Numbered from the stretch's first letter, positions 48,860 through 63,075 are shown. The stretch: 64,000 bases of DNA from Geodermatophilus sp. YIM 151500 (GCF_025716945.1 NZ_JAOVZT010000002.1:364419-428418); one strand, 5' to 3'. Numbers and translations are program-made. Notes: generated by a model not told the origin, from the sequence alone.

Positions 48860-51247
48860 TCAGAACGGGGGGAGATCGTCGTCGGCGCCGTAGCGGGGTG
48901 GGTGGGTGACGATCACGTCGCCGCTGGGCGTCTGGACGGCGAGGCCGTCGTCGTCGGCCGGGGCGATCCGCCAGCCGGGGGCCTGGTGCTTGAGCCGGTG
49001 ATGGGTCTCGCACAGGCAGCACAGGTTGGTGTGCGCGGTGGGGCCGTGCGGCCAGGGGCGCTGGTGGTCGAGGTCGCAGCGGCGGGGTCGGGCGCGGCAG
49101 CCGGGAAACCGGCAGCGCCGGTCGCGCAGCCGGACGAAGCGGGCCAGCGCGGCCGGCGGCTCGTAGCCGTCGGTGCCCGGCGGTGGGCCGAGCGGCTGCA
49201 GCCGGCAGAGGCCGGTGGCGTCGGTGAGCGCGACCAGGGTGCCGCGCAGCTTGTCGACCACGGCGATGTGCGGGCGGTGGGCCAGCGCGGTGCCGGCGGT
49301 GTCGCGGACGGTGAGCAGCGCGGCCAGGTCGAGCAGGTCGCGCTGGTCGCCGTCGGTCCACCGGCCGGCGCGGGCGGCCGCGGCCGCGCCGGCGGCGGCC
49401 CGGGTGCGGGCCTGCTGCTGGCGGGTGTCGAGGTCGGCCCGGCGGCGCTGCAGCGCGGCGGCGAACGAGCCGCCGGAATCCGGCTCGCCGCCGGCGGAGC
49501 GCGGCTCGGCGCCGGTCGGCCCGCCCTCCGCGGCGGTCACCGCGGGGGTATCCGGCGTTCCGGCCGGTGCGGGTTCGGTGGTGGCGGGTTCGGTGGTGGC
49601 GGGTTCGCCGGCGCTTGCCTCGCCCTCGCTCGCCTCTGCGGCACGGGGTTCGGTGGCGGCGGGTTCGCCGGTGCTTGCCTCGCCGTCGCTCGCTCCGGCG
49701 GCACGGGGTTCGGTGGCGGCGGGTTCGCCGGTGGTCGCCTCGCTGGTGGCCTGCGCGGCCGCCCCCGGCGCGCCGGGCGCGTACCCGGCGGGGCGCTCGT
49801 CCGGCCCGCCGTCCTCGCCGTCCGCGGTCGCGGGCCGGGGCAGCAGGCCCAGCGCGTAGGCCAGCTCGCGGACCATCTCGGCGGGCACCAGCACGCCGTC
49901 GACCTCGCCGGGCTCGCCGCCGCCGCGCAGCGTCTCCGCGGACGCCACCACGGTCAGGTCGATCTGCACCGCGGGCAGGTCGTTCTCCCCCGGCCGCAGG
50001 ATCAGGTCGGCCAGGCAGTCGGCCATCCGCTGGGCGCGGGTCCGCTCGTCGCCGGGGCCGCCGGTGGCCTCGGCGAGCGCCTCCAGGGTGCGCAGGCAGG
50101 CCTGGCCGACCGGCCCGGCCAGCACCGCGGTCAGCTCGGCCATGCCGTCGGCGCCCTCGGCCAGGCCGACCCGCCGCGCGCGCAGCGCGCGGACCATCCG
50201 CCCGGCGGCGGCCTCGGCGTCCAGCCGCGCCACCACCCGGCGGGCGGCGGCCTTCAGCTCCGGCGGGGTCTTGGCGCCCAGCCGGGCCAGCAGCCGCGCC
50301 TCGGCCTGCGCCCGCACGCCTGGGTCGTCGACCGCGCCGACCACCTCGCCCAGCACCGCGGCGTGCGCCGGAGTCAGCCCGCCGTCGCCGAGCGCGGCCA
50401 GCGTGCCGGGCAGCCGCTCGACCAGCACCACCGCCTGCTCCAGCAGCGCGGTGGCCGCCGCCCGGGAGATCCGCAGCGCGACGGCCACCTCGTGCACCGC
50501 CCACTCGCTGACCTCGGTCAGCGCCGCCGGCCTCGCCGCCCGGGCGGCCGCGGACAGCGCGCCGGTCTGGCCCGGCGCCCGGTCGAAGGCGCCGGCCGGC
50601 CGCTGCCGGGCGAAGGCGTGCAGCGCCCTCGCCCGCGCCGCGGCCTGCCGGGACAGCTCCTCGTGCGCCACCCGGGCCTGGTCCAGCGCGTCCACTCCGT
50701 GCTCGAGCAGCACCGCCAACGGCGGCCCGGCCGCACCGTCCCCGGCCGCCGGACCGCAGTCCTCCCGCGGTCCCGCGTCACCCGGCTCTCCGCCGGCGTC
50801 GAGCGGCGGCGACGGAGCGCGGTCCGCCCGGTCGGTCGCCTGATCCGCCGTCGCGTCCGCGCCACCGGGCTCGGCGGTCCGGTCGGCCGACGGCGCGGCC
50901 GCGCTGCTCCCGAGCGCGCCCGCGCGGCCCGCTTGCGTGCCGACGGGGCCGGGATCGGCTCCGCCGGACCCGGCCGGCACCTGCACCCGCGGGTCCGCGC
51001 CGCCGGACCGTCCGCGGGCGGACGGCCGGGCACTCGGGCCGGGCCGCGCCGACCCGTGCCGGCGGCCGGTGTAGGAGAACCGGCGTCCGGTGCGCCGGCA
51101 CGGGTGGACCAGGTCGAGCACGCAGCCGCGCTCACCGGCCGACCACGCGCCGCCGCTCGCGGGGCCGGCCGACTCCAGGCGGGCGGCCAGCCGCCGTTCC
51201 GATGACGAGCCGCCGGCAGCAGCGACCGCTCCACCATCATCGAACAC
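48860..51247 (-). CDS. DUF222/HNH endonuclease-domain protein (13E12 repeat family)
   Basis: A 795-residue protein: a disordered N-terminal part, the alpha-helical DUF222 region (about 180-420), and a low-complexity Glu/Pro/Ala/Thr repeat region (about 500-590). The C-terminal HNH nuclease motif is [47 protein letters not shown], with the Cys pairs and DH...H. The family is the REP13E12 type, multi-copy in actinobacteria and SOS-induced in mycobacteria. GTG at 51247 starts inside the SOS box. The internal repeats ([11 protein letters not shown]) are recent-looking duplications. Confidence 0.9.
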   Translation of the reverse strand: MFDDGGAVAAAGGSSSERRLAARLESAGPASGGAWSAGERGCVLDLVHPCRRTGRRFSYTGRRHGSARPGPSARPSARGRSGGADPRVQVPAGSGGADPGPVGTQAGRAGALGSSAAAPSADRTAEPGGADATADQATDRADRAPSPPLDAGGEPGDAGPREDCGPAAGDGAAGPPLAVLLEHGVDALDQARVAHEELSRQAAARARALHAFARQRPAGAFDRAPGQTGALSAAARAARPAALTEVSEWAVHEVAVALRISRAAATALLEQAVVLVERLPGTLAALGDGGLTPAHAAVLGEVVGAVDDPGVRAQAEARLLARLGAKTPPELKAAARRVVARLDAEAAAGRMVRALRARRVGLAEGADGMAELTAVLAGPVGQACLRTLEALAEATGGPGDERTRAQRMADCLADLILRPGENDLPAVQIDLTVVASAETLRGGGEPGEVDGVLVPAEMVRELAYALGLLPRPATADGEDGGPDERPAGYAPGAPGAAAQATSEATTGEPAATEPRAAGASDGEASTGEPAATEPRAAEASEGEASAGEPATTEPATTEPAPAGTPDTPAVTAAEGGPTGAEPRSAGGEPDSGGSFAAALQRRRADLDTRQQQARTRAAAGAAAAARAGRWTDGDQRDLLDLAALLTVRDTAGTALAHRPHIAVVDKLRGTLVALTDATGLCRLQPLGPPPGTDGYEPPAALARFVRLRDRRCRFPGCRARPRRCDLDHQRPWPHGPTAHTNLCCLCETHHRLKHQAPGWRIAPADDDGLAVQTPSGDVIVTHPPRYGADDDLPPF

Positions 51248-51259
51248 GTGTTCGATGAT
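51236..51259. promoter_or_regulatory. LexA (SOS) box overlapping the DUF222 start codon
   Basis: The core TCGAACACGTGTTCGA matches the actinobacterial SOS-box pattern (CGAAC-N4-GTTCG) and extends to a perfect 24-bp dyad. The GTG start of the DUF222/HNH gene (51247-51245, minus strand) is at the centre of the dyad, which implies a leaderless transcript or a downstream real start. Confidence 0.85.
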
Positions 51260-51468
51260 AGCACCATGGCGAGTCGCTGACCAGCCGTTTCCCTCGTCCC
51301 GGCCGTTCGCACCGGGAGCGGCGAGTCGTCACCAGAAAGGTGGTGCGGCCGCTCGGTGGTGCGCTGCACACTTCGCGGCGTCGCGTGCCGGCGACCGCAC
51401 GAGCGCTGCGGCGCGCGGAGGTCGGCGGGAAGCGTGCGGAACCGTGAAGAGTTGGCGGGGGAGTGGGC

Positions 51469-52986
51469 GTGCGGAGCGGAGGATCGTCGGCGGGGGTGCT
51501 GGACCGCGAGCACCGGCGGACGACGGTCGGCCTGCTGACGCTGGTCACGCTCATCGCGTTCGAGGCGATGGCCGTGGGGACGGCGATGCCGTCGGCCGTG
51601 ACCGAGCTCGGCGGCCTGGCCTGGTACGCCTGGCCCTTCAGCGCCTTCCTGGTCGCGTCGGTCGTGGGCATGGTGCTGGGCGGCGAGGCCGGCGACCGTC
51701 GCGGTGCGCGGACAGCCCTGCCGCTCGGCGTCGCCGTCTTCGCCGCCGGACTGCTCGTCGCCGGATCGGCCGGAGCGATGGCCGTGCTCGTGGTGGGGCG
51801 CGCGGTGCAGGGCCTGGGCGCCGGCGTGATGGTCGTCCTCCTCTACGTCATCGCCGGTCAGGCGTTCGCCCCGGCCCTGCGACCACGCCTGTTCGGGGCC
51901 ATCTCCGCGGCCTGGGTGCTGCCCGCGCTGGTCGGCCCGCTCGTCGCGGGTCTGGTCACGACGCATGCCGGCTGGCGGTGGGTCTTCCTCGGTCTCCTGC
52001 CCCTGGTCCTCGTCGGGCTCCTGCTCGTGGTCTCCGCCGGTCGCCGCCACGCCGCAGTGGTGGGGGACGGCGCACTGGCGGCTGCTCACGACGGGACGTC
52101 GGCCGGTGCCGGTGAGCGCGGGGCGTCGGCCGGTGCCGGTGAGCGGATCTCCGAACGCCGTGGGACGGCATCGACGACGTCCGGAGCCGGCGCCGGCGTC
52201 CGCACCGGACGGGCCCGGTGGGCGCTGCTGGCGGGTCTCGGCATCGCCGCACTGCAGTACGCCGGCCAACGCCTGGACCTGCCCGCGCTCGCCGTCGCCG
52301 CCGCCGGGATCGCCGCGCTGGCCGCCGGCCTGCGCCGCCTGCTGCCGCGCGGCACCGCGCGCGCGGCGCGGGGGCTGCCCGCGGTCATCGCCTCGCGGGG
52401 GCTCCTGGCGGGCGCGTTCTTCGGCATGGACGCGCTGATCCCGCTGACGCTGACCGCCGTGCACGGCTACGAGCCGACCGCGGCCGGCCTGCCGCTGACC
52501 GCCGGCGCGATCGGGTGGGCACTCGCCTCGCACCTGCAGGGCCGCCGTCCGGATCTGCCGCGGGAGCGCGTGCTGCGCGCCGGCTTCGTCCTGCTCGCCC
52601 TCGGCCTGGCGGGCACCGTCCTGGCCGCGCTGCCGGCCTTCGGCGGCTGGCCGGTGTACCTCTCCTGGACGGTGGCCGGGCTGGGCATGGGCCTGGGCAT
52701 GCCGAGCGTGGGCGTGCTGCTGCTGGACCAGTCGCCCGAGGACACGCGCGGGGAGAACTCCGCCGCGCTGCAGATCGCCGACGTCACCGCCTCGGCACTG
52801 TGCATCGGCCTGGCCGGGGTGCTGGTGGCGGCCGCGACCGCCGGCGCCTTCTCCCTACCGCTCGCCGTGGTCGGCGCGATCGTCGGGCTCACCGCCGTCG
52901 CCCTCGTCGGTGTCCGGGTGGCCGGCCGGGCGGCCGCTCCGCCTCGCGAGGCCAGCGCACGCCGCGCGACTACCCTGGCGCGGTGA
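51469..52986 (+). CDS. MFS multidrug-type transporter
   Basis: A 505-residue membrane protein with about 12-14 helices. The first half starts TVGLLTLVTLIAFEAMAVGTAMPSAVTELGGLAWYAWPFSAFLVASVVGMVLGG and has the cytoplasmic loop GDRRGART. A central hydrophilic loop (about 205-250) contains a 27-bp in-frame duplication encoding SAGAGER twice. The second half has GLGMGLGMPSVGVLLLDQSPEDTRGENSAALQIAD. GTG at 51469 has GGGGAG at good spacing; GTG at 51463 is an alternative. The substrate cannot be told. Confidence 0.9.
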   Translation: MRSGGSSAGVLDREHRRTTVGLLTLVTLIAFEAMAVGTAMPSAVTELGGLAWYAWPFSAFLVASVVGMVLGGEAGDRRGARTALPLGVAVFAAGLLVAGSAGAMAVLVVGRAVQGLGAGVMVVLLYVIAGQAFAPALRPRLFGAISAAWVLPALVGPLVAGLVTTHAGWRWVFLGLLPLVLVGLLLVVSAGRRHAAVVGDGALAAAHDGTSAGAGERGASAGAGERISERRGTASTTSGAGAGVRTGRARWALLAGLGIAALQYAGQRLDLPALAVAAAGIAALAAGLRRLLPRGTARAARGLPAVIASRGLLAGAFFGMDALIPLTLTAVHGYEPTAAGLPLTAGAIGWALASHLQGRRPDLPRERVLRAGFVLLALGLAGTVLAALPAFGGWPVYLSWTVAGLGMGLGMPSVGVLLLDQSPEDTRGENSAALQIADVTASALCIGLAGVLVAAATAGAFSLPLAVVGAIVGLTAVALVGVRVAGRAAAPPREASARRATTLAR

Positions 52987-53004
52987 CCGAGTTCGCGAGG
53001 TCAC
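52971..53004 (+). promoter_or_regulatory. candidate iscS promoter with leader dyad
   Basis: TACCCT (52971-52976), inside the end of the MFS gene, is a likely -10. GTGACC and GGTCAC (52983-52988, 52999-53004) form an inverted repeat with 10-base spacing at or just after the transcription start. Confidence 0.4.
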
Positions 53005-53017
53005 GAAGGAGCCCAGC

Positions 53018-53062
53018 ATGACGGTCAGACGGCCGACGAGCGCCCGCGAGGAGGGCAGATGA
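53018..53062 (+). CDS. possible 14-residue leader peptide upstream of iscS
   Basis: ATG at 53018 follows AAGGAG by 6-7 bases and opens a 14-codon frame ([14 protein letters not shown]). Its TGA overlaps the iscS ATG as ATGA. Such an arrangement would couple iscS translation to the short frame. No conservation data are available here, so it may simply provide ribosome loading. Confidence 0.4.
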   Translation: MTVRRPTSAREEGR

Positions 53063-54264
53063 CCTCCTCGGTGCCGGTCTACCTCGACCACGCGGCCACC
53101 ACGCCGGTGCTCCCCGAGGTGCTGGCCGCGATGACCGAGCAGCTGGGCCGCGTCGGCAACGCGTCGTCGCTGCACGCCAGCGGGCGGGCGGCCCGGCGCG
53201 CGGCCGAGCAGTCGCGCGAGCGGTTGGCCGAAGCGGTGGGCGCGCGGCCCTCGGAGGTGCTGTTCACCAGCGGCGGCACGGAGAGCGACAACCTCGCCGT
53301 CAAGGGCCTCTACTGGGCCCGTCGGGCCGCGGACGCGCACCGCCGGCGGATCGTCGTCAGCCCGGCCGAGCACCACGCCGTCCTCGACAGCGTCGAGTGG
53401 CTGGCCAAGCACGAGGGCGCGGAGGTCGCCTGGCTCGCCGTCGAGACGGACGGGCGGGTGACCCCGGCGGCGCTGGCCGAGGCCCTCGGCGACGGCCGCG
53501 ACGTCGCGCTCGTGAGCACGATGTGGGCCAACAACGAGATCGGCACGGTCAGCGACGTCGCGGCCCTGGCCGAGCTGGCGCACGGCGTCGGCGTGCCCCT
53601 GCACACCGACGCCGTCCAGGCGGTCGGCCAGGTCCCGGTCGACTTCACCGCGAGCGGCGTCGACGCGCTCACCCTGACCGGCCACAAGCTCGGCGGTCCG
53701 ATGGGCGCCGGTGCGCTGCTGCTGCGCCGGGACGCGGAGTGCACGCCACTGCTGCACGGCGGCGGTCAGGAGCGCGACGTCCGCTCCGGGACCCTCGACG
53801 TCGCGGCGATCGTCGGGCTCGCCGTCGCCGCAGCCGGCGCCGTCCGCTCGCGGGTGGGGCGCACCGCGGAGATCGGCCGGCTGCGCGACCGGCTCGTCGC
53901 CGGGGTGGTGGAGCAGGTGCCCGACGCCCAGCTCAACGGTCCGGCGCTGGACGACGTCGTCGCCGGCGGGCCCGGGCGGCTGCCGGGCAACGCGCACCTG
54001 TCCTTCCCGGGCGCCGAGGGCGACGCCCTGCTCATGCTGCTCGACGCCCAAGGCGTCGAGTGCTCGACCGGATCCGCGTGCAGCGCCGGCGTCGCACGGC
54101 CCAGCCACGTGCTGCTGGCCGTGGGCGCCGACCCGCACCGGGCGCGCAGCTCCCTGCGCTTCACCCTCGGCCACACCTCCACCGACGCCGACGTCGACGC
54201 CCTGCTCGCCGTCATCGGCCCGGTGGTCGACCGCGCGCGGCGCGCGGGGCTGGGCCGTCGATGA
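53059..54264 (+). CDS. iscS: cysteine desulfurase (IscS/NifS family)
   Basis: Removes sulphur from L-cysteine as an enzyme-bound persulphide for tRNA thiolation and Fe-S clusters. The 401-residue fold-type I PLP enzyme has [11 protein letters not shown] at the start, the PLP lysine in [15 protein letters not shown] (Lys210), [14 protein letters not shown], and the sulphur-carrying Cys341 in [18 protein letters not shown] precedes the ATG. Its stop overlaps the mnmA start (ATGA), making MnmA the obvious acceptor, as in Rv3025c-Rv3024c. Confidence 0.95.
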   Translation: MTSSVPVYLDHAATTPVLPEVLAAMTEQLGRVGNASSLHASGRAARRAAEQSRERLAEAVGARPSEVLFTSGGTESDNLAVKGLYWARRAADAHRRRIVVSPAEHHAVLDSVEWLAKHEGAEVAWLAVETDGRVTPAALAEALGDGRDVALVSTMWANNEIGTVSDVAALAELAHGVGVPLHTDAVQAVGQVPVDFTASGVDALTLTGHKLGGPMGAGALLLRRDAECTPLLHGGGQERDVRSGTLDVAAIVGLAVAAAGAVRSRVGRTAEIGRLRDRLVAGVVEQVPDAQLNGPALDDVVAGGPGRLPGNAHLSFPGAEGDALLMLLDAQGVECSTGSACSAGVARPSHVLLAVGADPHRARSSLRFTLGHTSTDADVDALLAVIGPVVDRARRAGLGRR

Positions 54265-55334
54265 GGGTGCTCGCCGCGATGAGCGGCGGCGTCGACTCCG
54301 CCGTCGCCGCCGCGCTGGCCGTCGACGCCGGGCACGACGTGACCGGCGTGCACCTGGCGCTCTCGCCCGACCGGCAGACCCTGCGCAGCGGCGCCCGGGG
54401 CTGCTGCAGCGTCGAGGACGCCCACGACGCCCGCCGGGTCGCCGACGAGCTGGGCATCCCCTTCTACGTCTGGGACCTCGCCGACCGCTTCACCGAGGAC
54501 GTCGTCGACGACTTCGTCGCCGAGTACGCGGCCGGCCGGACGCCGAACCCCTGCCTGCGCTGCAACGAGCGGATCAAGTTCGCCGCCGTGCTGGACCGGG
54601 CCCGCGCCCTCGGCTTCGACGCCGTCGTCACCGGCCACCACGCCCGGCTCGCCGACGGCGTCCTGCGCCGGTCGGTCGACCTGGCGAAGGACCAGTCCTA
54701 CGTCCTCGGCGTCCTCACCGCCGACCAGCTGGCGGGAGCCGTCTTCCCCCTGGGCGGCATGACCAAGGAGCGGGTGCGGGAGATCGCCGCCGAGCGCGGC
54801 TTCGCGGTGGCGGCCAAGCCGGACTCGCACGACATCTGCTTCATCCCCGACGGCGACACCCGCGGCTTCCTCACCCGCCGGCTCGGGGAGCGGCCGGGCC
54901 CGGTGGTCGACGCGGCGACCGGGACGACCGTGGGGCAGCACGCCGGTACCTACGGGTTCACCGTCGGCCAGCGCCGCGGCCTGGGCGTCGCGGTCGGCGA
55001 CGCGCGGCCCCGCTACGTGCTCGGCATCGAGCCGGTCAGCCGGACCGTCACCATCGGCACCGCCGAGCAGGCCGGCGTCACCGGGGTGCGGACCGGCCCG
55101 CCCACCTGGACGGCGCAGGCGCCCCGGCTGCCCCTGACCGCCGGGGTGCAGCTGCGGGCGCACGGCGCGTCCGTGCCGTGCGCGGTCCACCCGGACGACG
55201 GCGGCGGGCTGCGACTGGTGCTGGCCGAACAGCAGCGCGGCGTCGCGCCGGGGCAGTCCGCGGTGCTCTACCACCCCGACCCGGTCGAGGGCGACCGCGT
55301 GCTCGGCCAGGGCACCATCACTCACGCAGCGTGA
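54261..55334 (+). CDS. mnmA: tRNA-specific 2-thiouridylase MnmA
   Basis: Thiolates U34 of tRNAs for Glu, Gln and Lys, using sulphur relayed from the desulfurase. The 357-residue protein has the PP-loop [16 protein letters not shown], the first catalytic Cys98 in [14 protein letters not shown], the persulphide Cys193 in [13 protein letters not shown], and [16 protein letters not shown]. Its start overlaps the iscS stop by 4 bases, so the two are translationally coupled. Confidence 0.97.
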   Translation: MRVLAAMSGGVDSAVAAALAVDAGHDVTGVHLALSPDRQTLRSGARGCCSVEDAHDARRVADELGIPFYVWDLADRFTEDVVDDFVAEYAAGRTPNPCLRCNERIKFAAVLDRARALGFDAVVTGHHARLADGVLRRSVDLAKDQSYVLGVLTADQLAGAVFPLGGMTKERVREIAAERGFAVAAKPDSHDICFIPDGDTRGFLTRRLGERPGPVVDAATGTTVGQHAGTYGFTVGQRRGLGVAVGDARPRYVLGIEPVSRTVTIGTAEQAGVTGVRTGPPTWTAQAPRLPLTAGVQLRAHGASVPCAVHPDDGGGLRLVLAEQQRGVAPGQSAVLYHPDPVEGDRVLGQGTITHAA

Positions 55335-55380
55335 CCGAACGACTCCCATATCGGCCTGGGTCTTCCTCGCTCTCCCGGGT

Positions 55381-55466
55381 TACCCTGCCTCGACGGGGTG
55401 GCAAATCCGCAGGACGGAGGACGCCTAGCCGAAGGATCAGGACAGGGCGGTCGCGACCGGACCGCG
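55381..55466 (+). ncRNA. candidate GEMM-like (c-di-GMP-I type) riboswitch
   Basis: TACCCT (55381-55386) is a probable -10. Downstream, GGCAAA is followed by a TCCG/CGGA stem-loop, then GGACGC, AGCC and GAAGG. This order recalls the class I cyclic di-GMP aptamer (GGCAAAC...hairpin...GACGCAAAGCC), although the AA of CAAAG reads CT here. A second stem (GCGGTC with GACCGC, 55447-55465) lies just before the GGAGG at 55469-55473 and could be the expression switch. The match is by eye and imperfect. Confidence 0.4.
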
Positions 55467-55479
55467 ATGGAGGTCGACG

Positions 55480-57411
55480 GTGCGATCGCTGAGAGCGATG
55501 TCGATGAGCCTTGCGACGGCTGCGGCCATGGGCGGGCCCGTGGTGGCCGACGCGCTCGGTGTCGCCCTCAGCACGACGTCCACGGACGACGTCGCCGTCC
55601 AGCTGGTCGCCATGAACGACTTCCACGGCCGCATCCAGGCCACCTCCGGCGACGACAGCAAGCTGGTCGAGCCCGGCCCGGACGGCCAGTACGCCACCCC
55701 CGACGACACGACCCTCCTCGTCGGGGGTGCGGCCCACGTCGCGGCCACCGTCGACCGGGTCCAGGAGGGCTTCTGGCAGGAGACCGCCGGCCGCCCCGGC
55801 GCGTCGTTCTTCGTCGGCGCCGGTGACCTCATCGGCGCGTCACCCTTCCGGTCGACCGTCTTCAAGGACGAGCCCACCGTCGAGGTCCTCGACGAGATGG
55901 GGCTGGACCTGTCCTCGGTCGGCAACCACGAGTTCGACCGGGGGACCGAGGAGCTGCGTCGCCTGTCCGCGGCCACGGACGGCACCTGGAGCGACGACGT
56001 CACCGCCTGCCAGGGCGTCACGCCGGACGTCGACGGGTGCTTCGGCGAGGGCGCCTACGCGTTCGACGGCGCGCAGTTCCCCTATCTCGCCGCCAACGTG
56101 GTCGACCGGGCCACCGGCGACCCCATGCTCCCGCCGTACCAGGTGCTGCAGAGCGGGTCCGGGCCGCGGCTCGCGCTGATCGGCGTCACGACCCGCACCA
56201 CCGCCGACCGGGTGCTGCCCGACGGGATCGGCGACGTCGCCTTCATCGACGAGGCGCAGGCGGTCAACCGCTGGATCCCCGAGATCCGCGACCAGGGCAT
56301 CGAGGCCATCGGCGTGCTGGTGCACGAGGGCGGCGACGACCTCACCCCCGAGCCGCAGGACCCCAACGGCTGCGGCGACCTGCAGGGCCCGATCGTCGAC
56401 ATCAACGCCCGCATCGGCCCGGCGGTCGACCTGGTGATCAGCGCGCACACGAACGCCGCCTACAACTGCCTCCTGCCGTCGGCCGCCGGCGGGGCCCCGC
56501 GACTGGTCACCCAGGCCGGCTACTACGGCCGGCTGGTCACCGACATCCGCCTCGTGCTCGACCGCGAGACCGGGGAGGTGGACCGGCGCGCCACCTACGG
56601 CGCCACGAACGTCCCCGTCACCCGCGACGTGGTCGACGAGGACGTCGCCGCCGTCGTCGACTACTGGGGCTCGCGGGCCGAGAAGGCGGGGGCCGCTGTG
56701 GTCGGGCGGCAGACCGACGACCTCGACCGCGCCTACGCCGGGGGGCGGGTCGTGCAGGACTCCGAGTCCACGCTCGGCAACGTCATCGCCGACGCGCGGC
56801 TGGCCGCCGCCCGCTCGGTGCCCGCGCTCGGCGGTGCCGACATCGCCTTCGTCCACCCCGCGACCATCGGGGAGGACCTCGACTGCACCTCCGGCCTGGG
56901 CGCGAGCGAGGAGGACGGCGAGATCACGCGGGCCGAGACCTACACCGTCCAGCCGGCCCTCCACACGGTCGACGTCGTCGAGATGACCGGCGCGGGCATC
57001 GAGCGGGTGCTCGAGCAGCAGTGGGCGATCCGGGCGGGCGACGAGACCTTCGTGCAGCTGTCGGTGCCCGGCAACGTGCGGTACACGTTCGACCCCGCGG
57101 CGCCGATCGGCGAGCGCATCGACCCCGCGCAGGTCACCATCGACGGCGCCCCGCTCGACCTCGACCGGGTGTACCGGGTCGCCGCCAGCTCCTTCCTGCT
57201 CAGCGGGGCGGACGGCTTCGGCGCCTTCCTCGACGGGCGGGTGCGAGGCGCCGTCCCGGTCACCGGTCCGTCGGCGAACGAGGTCCTGACCAGCTACCTC
57301 GCCTCCGGCGACGCCGTGCAGCCCCCGGCCCTGGACCGCGTCGTGTCGGCCGATCCCGCCCGGCCGTTCGACGACGACGGCAGCGACGACTACTTCCCCG
57401 GCCGCTGCTGA
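55480..57411 (+). CDS. secreted 5'-nucleotidase / 2',3'-cyclic phosphodiesterase-type metallophosphatase
   Basis: A 643-residue exported enzyme. The signal peptide covers about residues 1-25. The metallophosphatase domain has VAMNDFHGR, GAGDLIGASPF and SVGNHEFDRG; the C-terminal nucleotide-binding domain has ESTLGNVIADARLAAAR and VAASSFLLSGADGFGAF. It is expected to strip phosphate from nucleotides outside the membrane. One metal ligand normally His or Gln (GHxH/Q) is Asn here in SAHTNAAYNC. GTG at 55480 follows GGAGG by 6 bases, after a possible riboswitch. Confidence 0.9.
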   Translation: MRSLRAMSMSLATAAAMGGPVVADALGVALSTTSTDDVAVQLVAMNDFHGRIQATSGDDSKLVEPGPDGQYATPDDTTLLVGGAAHVAATVDRVQEGFWQETAGRPGASFFVGAGDLIGASPFRSTVFKDEPTVEVLDEMGLDLSSVGNHEFDRGTEELRRLSAATDGTWSDDVTACQGVTPDVDGCFGEGAYAFDGAQFPYLAANVVDRATGDPMLPPYQVLQSGSGPRLALIGVTTRTTADRVLPDGIGDVAFIDEAQAVNRWIPEIRDQGIEAIGVLVHEGGDDLTPEPQDPNGCGDLQGPIVDINARIGPAVDLVISAHTNAAYNCLLPSAAGGAPRLVTQAGYYGRLVTDIRLVLDRETGEVDRRATYGATNVPVTRDVVDEDVAAVVDYWGSRAEKAGAAVVGRQTDDLDRAYAGGRVVQDSESTLGNVIADARLAAARSVPALGGADIAFVHPATIGEDLDCTSGLGASEEDGEITRAETYTVQPALHTVDVVEMTGAGIERVLEQQWAIRAGDETFVQLSVPGNVRYTFDPAAPIGERIDPAQVTIDGAPLDLDRVYRVAASSFLLSGADGFGAFLDGRVRGAVPVTGPSANEVLTSYLASGDAVQPPALDRVVSADPARPFDDDGSDDYFPGRC

Positions 57412-57516
57412 CACCGCACCACCGCTCGGGCCGGCGCCCGTCGCGGCTCCGGCCCGACCTGCGACCCGAGCCGGAGGCCCGTCGAGCCGGGTGATCCGTC
57501 GGGCTACCGTCGGCAC

Positions 57517-58536
57517 GTGGTTCCGAACCAGTCGACCGGTGGGGACCGGTGGTCGTCCGTCGAGACCCGCTGCGGCGCGACCGGCATCGGCTCGCTGCCC
57601 GGCACCGATCCGGCCGAGGCGCTGCGCACGGTGCTCGGCGAGCTGCCCGACCTGCCGCACCTGCCCGAGCTGCCCGGCCGCGGCGCCGGTGCGGACCTGA
57701 TCGGTCGGAGCGCCGCGCTGCTGGTCGACCTGGCCGTCGACCTCACGCCCGCCGGTTGGCGGTTGGTGCCCCGTCCGGGGGTCGACCAGCGCCGGGCCTC
57801 GGAGTTCCTCGCCCGCGACCTCGACGCCCTGCACGACGGGGCGGAGGGCTGGACCGGCCCGTTCAAGGTGCAGGCGGCCGGACCGTGGACCCTGGCCGCC
57901 GGGCTCGAGCGCAGCCGCGGCGAGCGCGCCGTCGTCGACCCCGGCGCGCGGCGCGACCTCGGCCAGTCCCTGGTCGAGGGGGTCGCCGCGCACGTCGCCG
58001 CGGTGCGCGCCCGGGTGCCGGGCGCGCGGGTCGTCGTCCAGTTCGACGAACCCTCCGTGCCCGCCGTGCTGCAGGGCGGGCTGCCCACCGCCAGCGGCTG
58101 GGGGAAGCTGCCCGCCGTCGACGCGCCGGACGTCGAGGCCGAGCTCGCCGTCCTCGTCGCCGCGCTCCCGGTGCCGGTGGTGGTGCACTGCTGCGCACCG
58201 CGCATGCCGCTGGACCTGTTCCGCGCGGCCGGAGCGGCGGCGCTGTCGTTCGACCTCGGGCTCGTGCAGGACCTCGACGCCGTCGGCAGCGCCGTCGATG
58301 CGGGCACCCACCTGTTCGCCGGCGTCGTCCCGGGCACCGACGCCTCCCTGCCGGCGCCGAAGGCGACCGCGTCCCGCGTGCGCGCCTGGTGGAACGAGCT
58401 CGGCTTCCCCGCCGCGGGGCTGGCGGACGCCGTGACGCTCACCCCGGCGTGCGGCCTGGCCGGCGCCACCCCCGGTTACGCCCGCGCCGCGATGGCGCAC
58501 GTCCGCGAGGCGGCCCGCTACCTGCAGCCGGAGTGA
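57517..58536 (+). CDS. MetE C-terminal-like protein (cobalamin-independent methionine synthase family)
   Basis: A 339-residue protein resembling only the catalytic barrel of MetE. GATGIGSLPGTDPAEAL opens it. VVVQFDEPSVPAVL, VVVHCCAPRMPLDLF and the C-terminal TLTPACGLAGATP supply the possible zinc ligands His, Cys and Cys. MetE proper is about 750 residues with a duplicated N-terminal domain, so this may be a methyltransferase with a different donor. Its neighbourhood (mnmA-MetE-like-ligA) matches Rv3015c. GTG at 57517 lies 6 bases after TACCGT (57505-57510), suggesting a leaderless mRNA. Confidence 0.85.
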   Translation: MVPNQSTGGDRWSSVETRCGATGIGSLPGTDPAEALRTVLGELPDLPHLPELPGRGAGADLIGRSAALLVDLAVDLTPAGWRLVPRPGVDQRRASEFLARDLDALHDGAEGWTGPFKVQAAGPWTLAAGLERSRGERAVVDPGARRDLGQSLVEGVAAHVAAVRARVPGARVVVQFDEPSVPAVLQGGLPTASGWGKLPAVDAPDVEAELAVLVAALPVPVVVHCCAPRMPLDLFRAAGAAALSFDLGLVQDLDAVGSAVDAGTHLFAGVVPGTDASLPAPKATASRVRAWWNELGFPAAGLADAVTLTPACGLAGATPGYARAAMAHVREAARYLQPE

Positions 58537-58545
58537 GCCCGGCGC

Positions 58546-62948
<4,403 letters not shown>

Positions 62949-62964
62949 CCCCGGGATCGGCAGG

Positions 62965-63066
62965 CGACGGGGCGACGGATCGGCGGGGCGACGGGGCGGC
63001 GGGGCGACGGGGCGACGGGGCGACGGATCGGCGGGGTGACGGGGCGACGGGGCGGCGGGGCGACGG
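62965..63066. repeat. octanucleotide-type tandem repeat after ligA
   Basis: Degenerate head-to-tail copies of GGGGCGAC, interrupted by GGATCGGC variants, fill the gap between ligA and the next gene. One higher-order period of about 50 bp is visible (GGATCGGCGGGG at about 62979 and 63026). Confidence 0.8.
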
Positions 63067-63075
63067 GAGCTGGGC

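Noticed and set aside
52092-52145. 27-bp repeat in the MFS gene as a regulatory element
   Set aside because: It is in frame and encodes SAGAGER twice in the variable cytoplasmic loop, so it is a coding duplication.
56450-56475. Loss of activity in the phosphatase because a metal ligand reads HTN instead of HxH/HxQ
   Set aside because: That position already varies (His or Gln) in the family and Asn can bind metal. Noted, but not claimed as inactivation.
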